A stretch of 5,513 bases of DNA from Spirochaetota bacterium (lineage in GTDB: Bacteria > Spirochaetota > UBA4802 > UBA5550): positions 1 through 5,513 of the forward strand of contig JAKJGD010000168.1 of assembly GCA_022704585.1 (NCBI GenBank), written 5' to 3'. The position numbers and the translations under genes are program-made. This document shows positions 4,768-5,513 of this stretch, one piece after another; position 1 is the stretch's first letter; each line of letters begins with the position of its first letter. The notes beneath the pieces are model-generated. The model did not search any database. It was given only the letters and a program-made list of their open reading frames with translations, and was not told where the DNA came from.

Positions 4768-5513
4768 TCAGGAAAGCCGCTTTTCCAGCGCTGCCAGCTC
4801 ATCGGCAAGCTCTTTCGGGAGCCGCGATCCGAATTTCGCGTAATGCTCCTTGATCAGGCCGATCTCATTCATCCAGCCCTCCCGGTCAACCGCGAGGAGC
4901 TCGTTCATGTCAGCATCGCTCACATCGGAAAGTCCGGTCCGGTCTATCGCGACGGGGGCAGGCATGTACCCGATAGGCGTTTCCACGGCGCCGCCCGTGT
5001 CATCGCAGCGCTCGAAAACCCACTTGAGCACGCGGCTGTTTTCGCCGTACCCGGGCCAGAGCCACTTGCCGCCTGCGGTCTTGCGGAACCAGTTGACATA
5101 AAATATTTTGGGCAGCTTGTCCGCTGTCGTGCGCGCACCGATCTCTATCCAGTGCCTGAAATAGTCGCCCATGTGGTACCCGCAGAACGGGAGCATGGCG
5201 AACGGGTCGCGCCGCACGCTCCCGGCCGCGAGGTCCATGGCGGCCGCGGTTACCTCGGAGCCGACGATTGAGCCCAGGAATACGCCGTGGTTCCAGTTAA
5301 ACGACTGGTGCACGAGTGGCACCGTTGTCGGACGGCGCCCGCCGAACAGGAACGCACTGATGGGTACACCGTTCGGGTCTTCCCACGAGGGATCGATGCC
5401 CGGGCACTGCCGCGCCGGCGCGGTGAAGCGCGCGTTCGGGTGGGCGGCCGGAGCGGTGGCTTCCCCCTCTTCCCATTCCCTGCCGGTCCAGTCGATGAGT
5501 TTACCCGGGGCCT
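4768..5513 (-). CDS. pckG: Phosphoenolpyruvate carboxykinase (GTP), C-terminal 247 residues, continues beyond the right edge
   Basis: PEP carboxykinase (GTP) interconverts oxaloacetate + GTP and PEP + CO2 + GDP at the gluconeogenic/anaplerotic junction in the cytoplasm. The frame is open from the stop at 4768 to the window edge; a GTG near 5322 is internal, not a start. Counting fragment residues from the edge, I read HPNARFTAP (24-32), which carries the Arg that binds PEP. Next come [18 protein letters not shown] (36-53) and [12 protein letters not shown] (56-67), hallmark segments of the GTP-type family, then [20 protein letters not shown] and [25 protein letters not shown], the guanine-nucleotide-binding region of GTP enzymes. 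The ATP-type enzyme has different motifs. The family is usually around 600 residues, so roughly 40% is present here. I see no frameshift or lost motif in this part. The end is well defined and followed by a candidate terminator. Confidence 0.97.
   Translation of the reverse strand, partial: APGKLIDWTGREWEEGEATAPAAHPNARFTAPARQCPGIDPSWEDPNGVPISAFLFGGRRPTTVPLVHQSFNWNHGVFLGSIVGSEVTAAAMDLAAGSVRRDPFAMLPFCGYHMGDYFRHWIEIGARTTADKLPKIFYVNWFRKTAGGKWLWPGYGENSRVLKWVFERCDDTGGAVETPIGYMPAPVAIDRTGLSDVSDADMNELLAVDREGWMNEIGLIKEHYAKFGSRLPKELADELAALEKRLS

Noticed and set aside
4768..5322. GTG at 5320-5322 as the start of a short separate gene
   Set aside because: The same frame stays open to the window edge and encodes diagnostic PEP carboxykinase segments upstream, so this GTG is an internal Val codon.
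5410..5423. 14-base palindrome CCGCGCCGGCGCGG in pckG
   Set aside because: It is pure GC inside Ala/Pro/Arg codons and is expected by chance in GC-rich coding DNA.
1..5513. Search for mobile elements, CRISPR repeats, tRNA or rRNA
   Set aside because: No transposase-like gene, direct-repeat array, cloverleaf or conserved rRNA stretch was seen on either strand.

Overview
The window looks like ordinary chromosomal DNA from a moderately GC-rich, Gram-negative-type bacterium. It is gene-dense and uses ATG, GTG and probably TTG starts. It has one secreted (periplasmic-type) protein and a GTP-type PEP carboxykinase, as often found in anaerobic or fermentative lineages. I cannot name the taxon. A spirochaete or a deltaproteobacterium-like organism would fit the gene repertoire, but that is only an impression. 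I see no mobile element, tRNA, rRNA or CRISPR array.

Layout on the + strand: (1) positions 70-594 encode an ECF-type sigma factor. It overlaps by 4 bases (ATGA) with (2) a two-helix membrane protein of unknown family at 591-1163, a positional candidate for a partner or anti-sigma protein. (3) After a 114-base gap comes a 639-codon two-domain protein (1278-3197). Its N-terminal part is an acetyl-CoA hydrolase/4-hydroxybutyrate CoA-transferase-like domain and its C-terminal part is a GNAT acetyltransferase. A good sigma70-like promoter lies on top of the first possible start codon, so the true start may be the TTG at 1344. (4) A secreted 240-residue protein that may have a LolA-like fold follows at 3242-3964.

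Layout on the - strand: (5) positions 3982-4620 encode a 212-residue protein with a long Lys/Ala/Pro histone-H1-like tail and a C-terminal domain I do not recognise. It converges on gene 4 with only 17 bases between the stop codons. (6) The 3' part of pckG (GTP-dependent PEP carboxykinase) runs from 4768 off the right edge. The 147-base gap between genes 6 and 5 holds a possible terminator and a leader in which an 8-base perfect complement could mask the strong Shine-Dalgarno sequence of gene 5.

The observation most worth following is gene 3. The overall CoA-transferase scaffold is clearly conserved, but the three motifs that normally form the active site look replaced, including the catalytic glutamate (Asn at residue 261). 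The attached GNAT domain looks intact and resembles the GNAT part of Pat/YfiQ-type protein lysine acetyltransferases. Those proteins also carry a catalytically dead acyl-CoA enzyme domain. This suggests an acyl-CoA-sensing protein acetyltransferase built on a different dead enzyme. The same gene contains a perfect 26-base palindrome at the position of one of the lost motifs.
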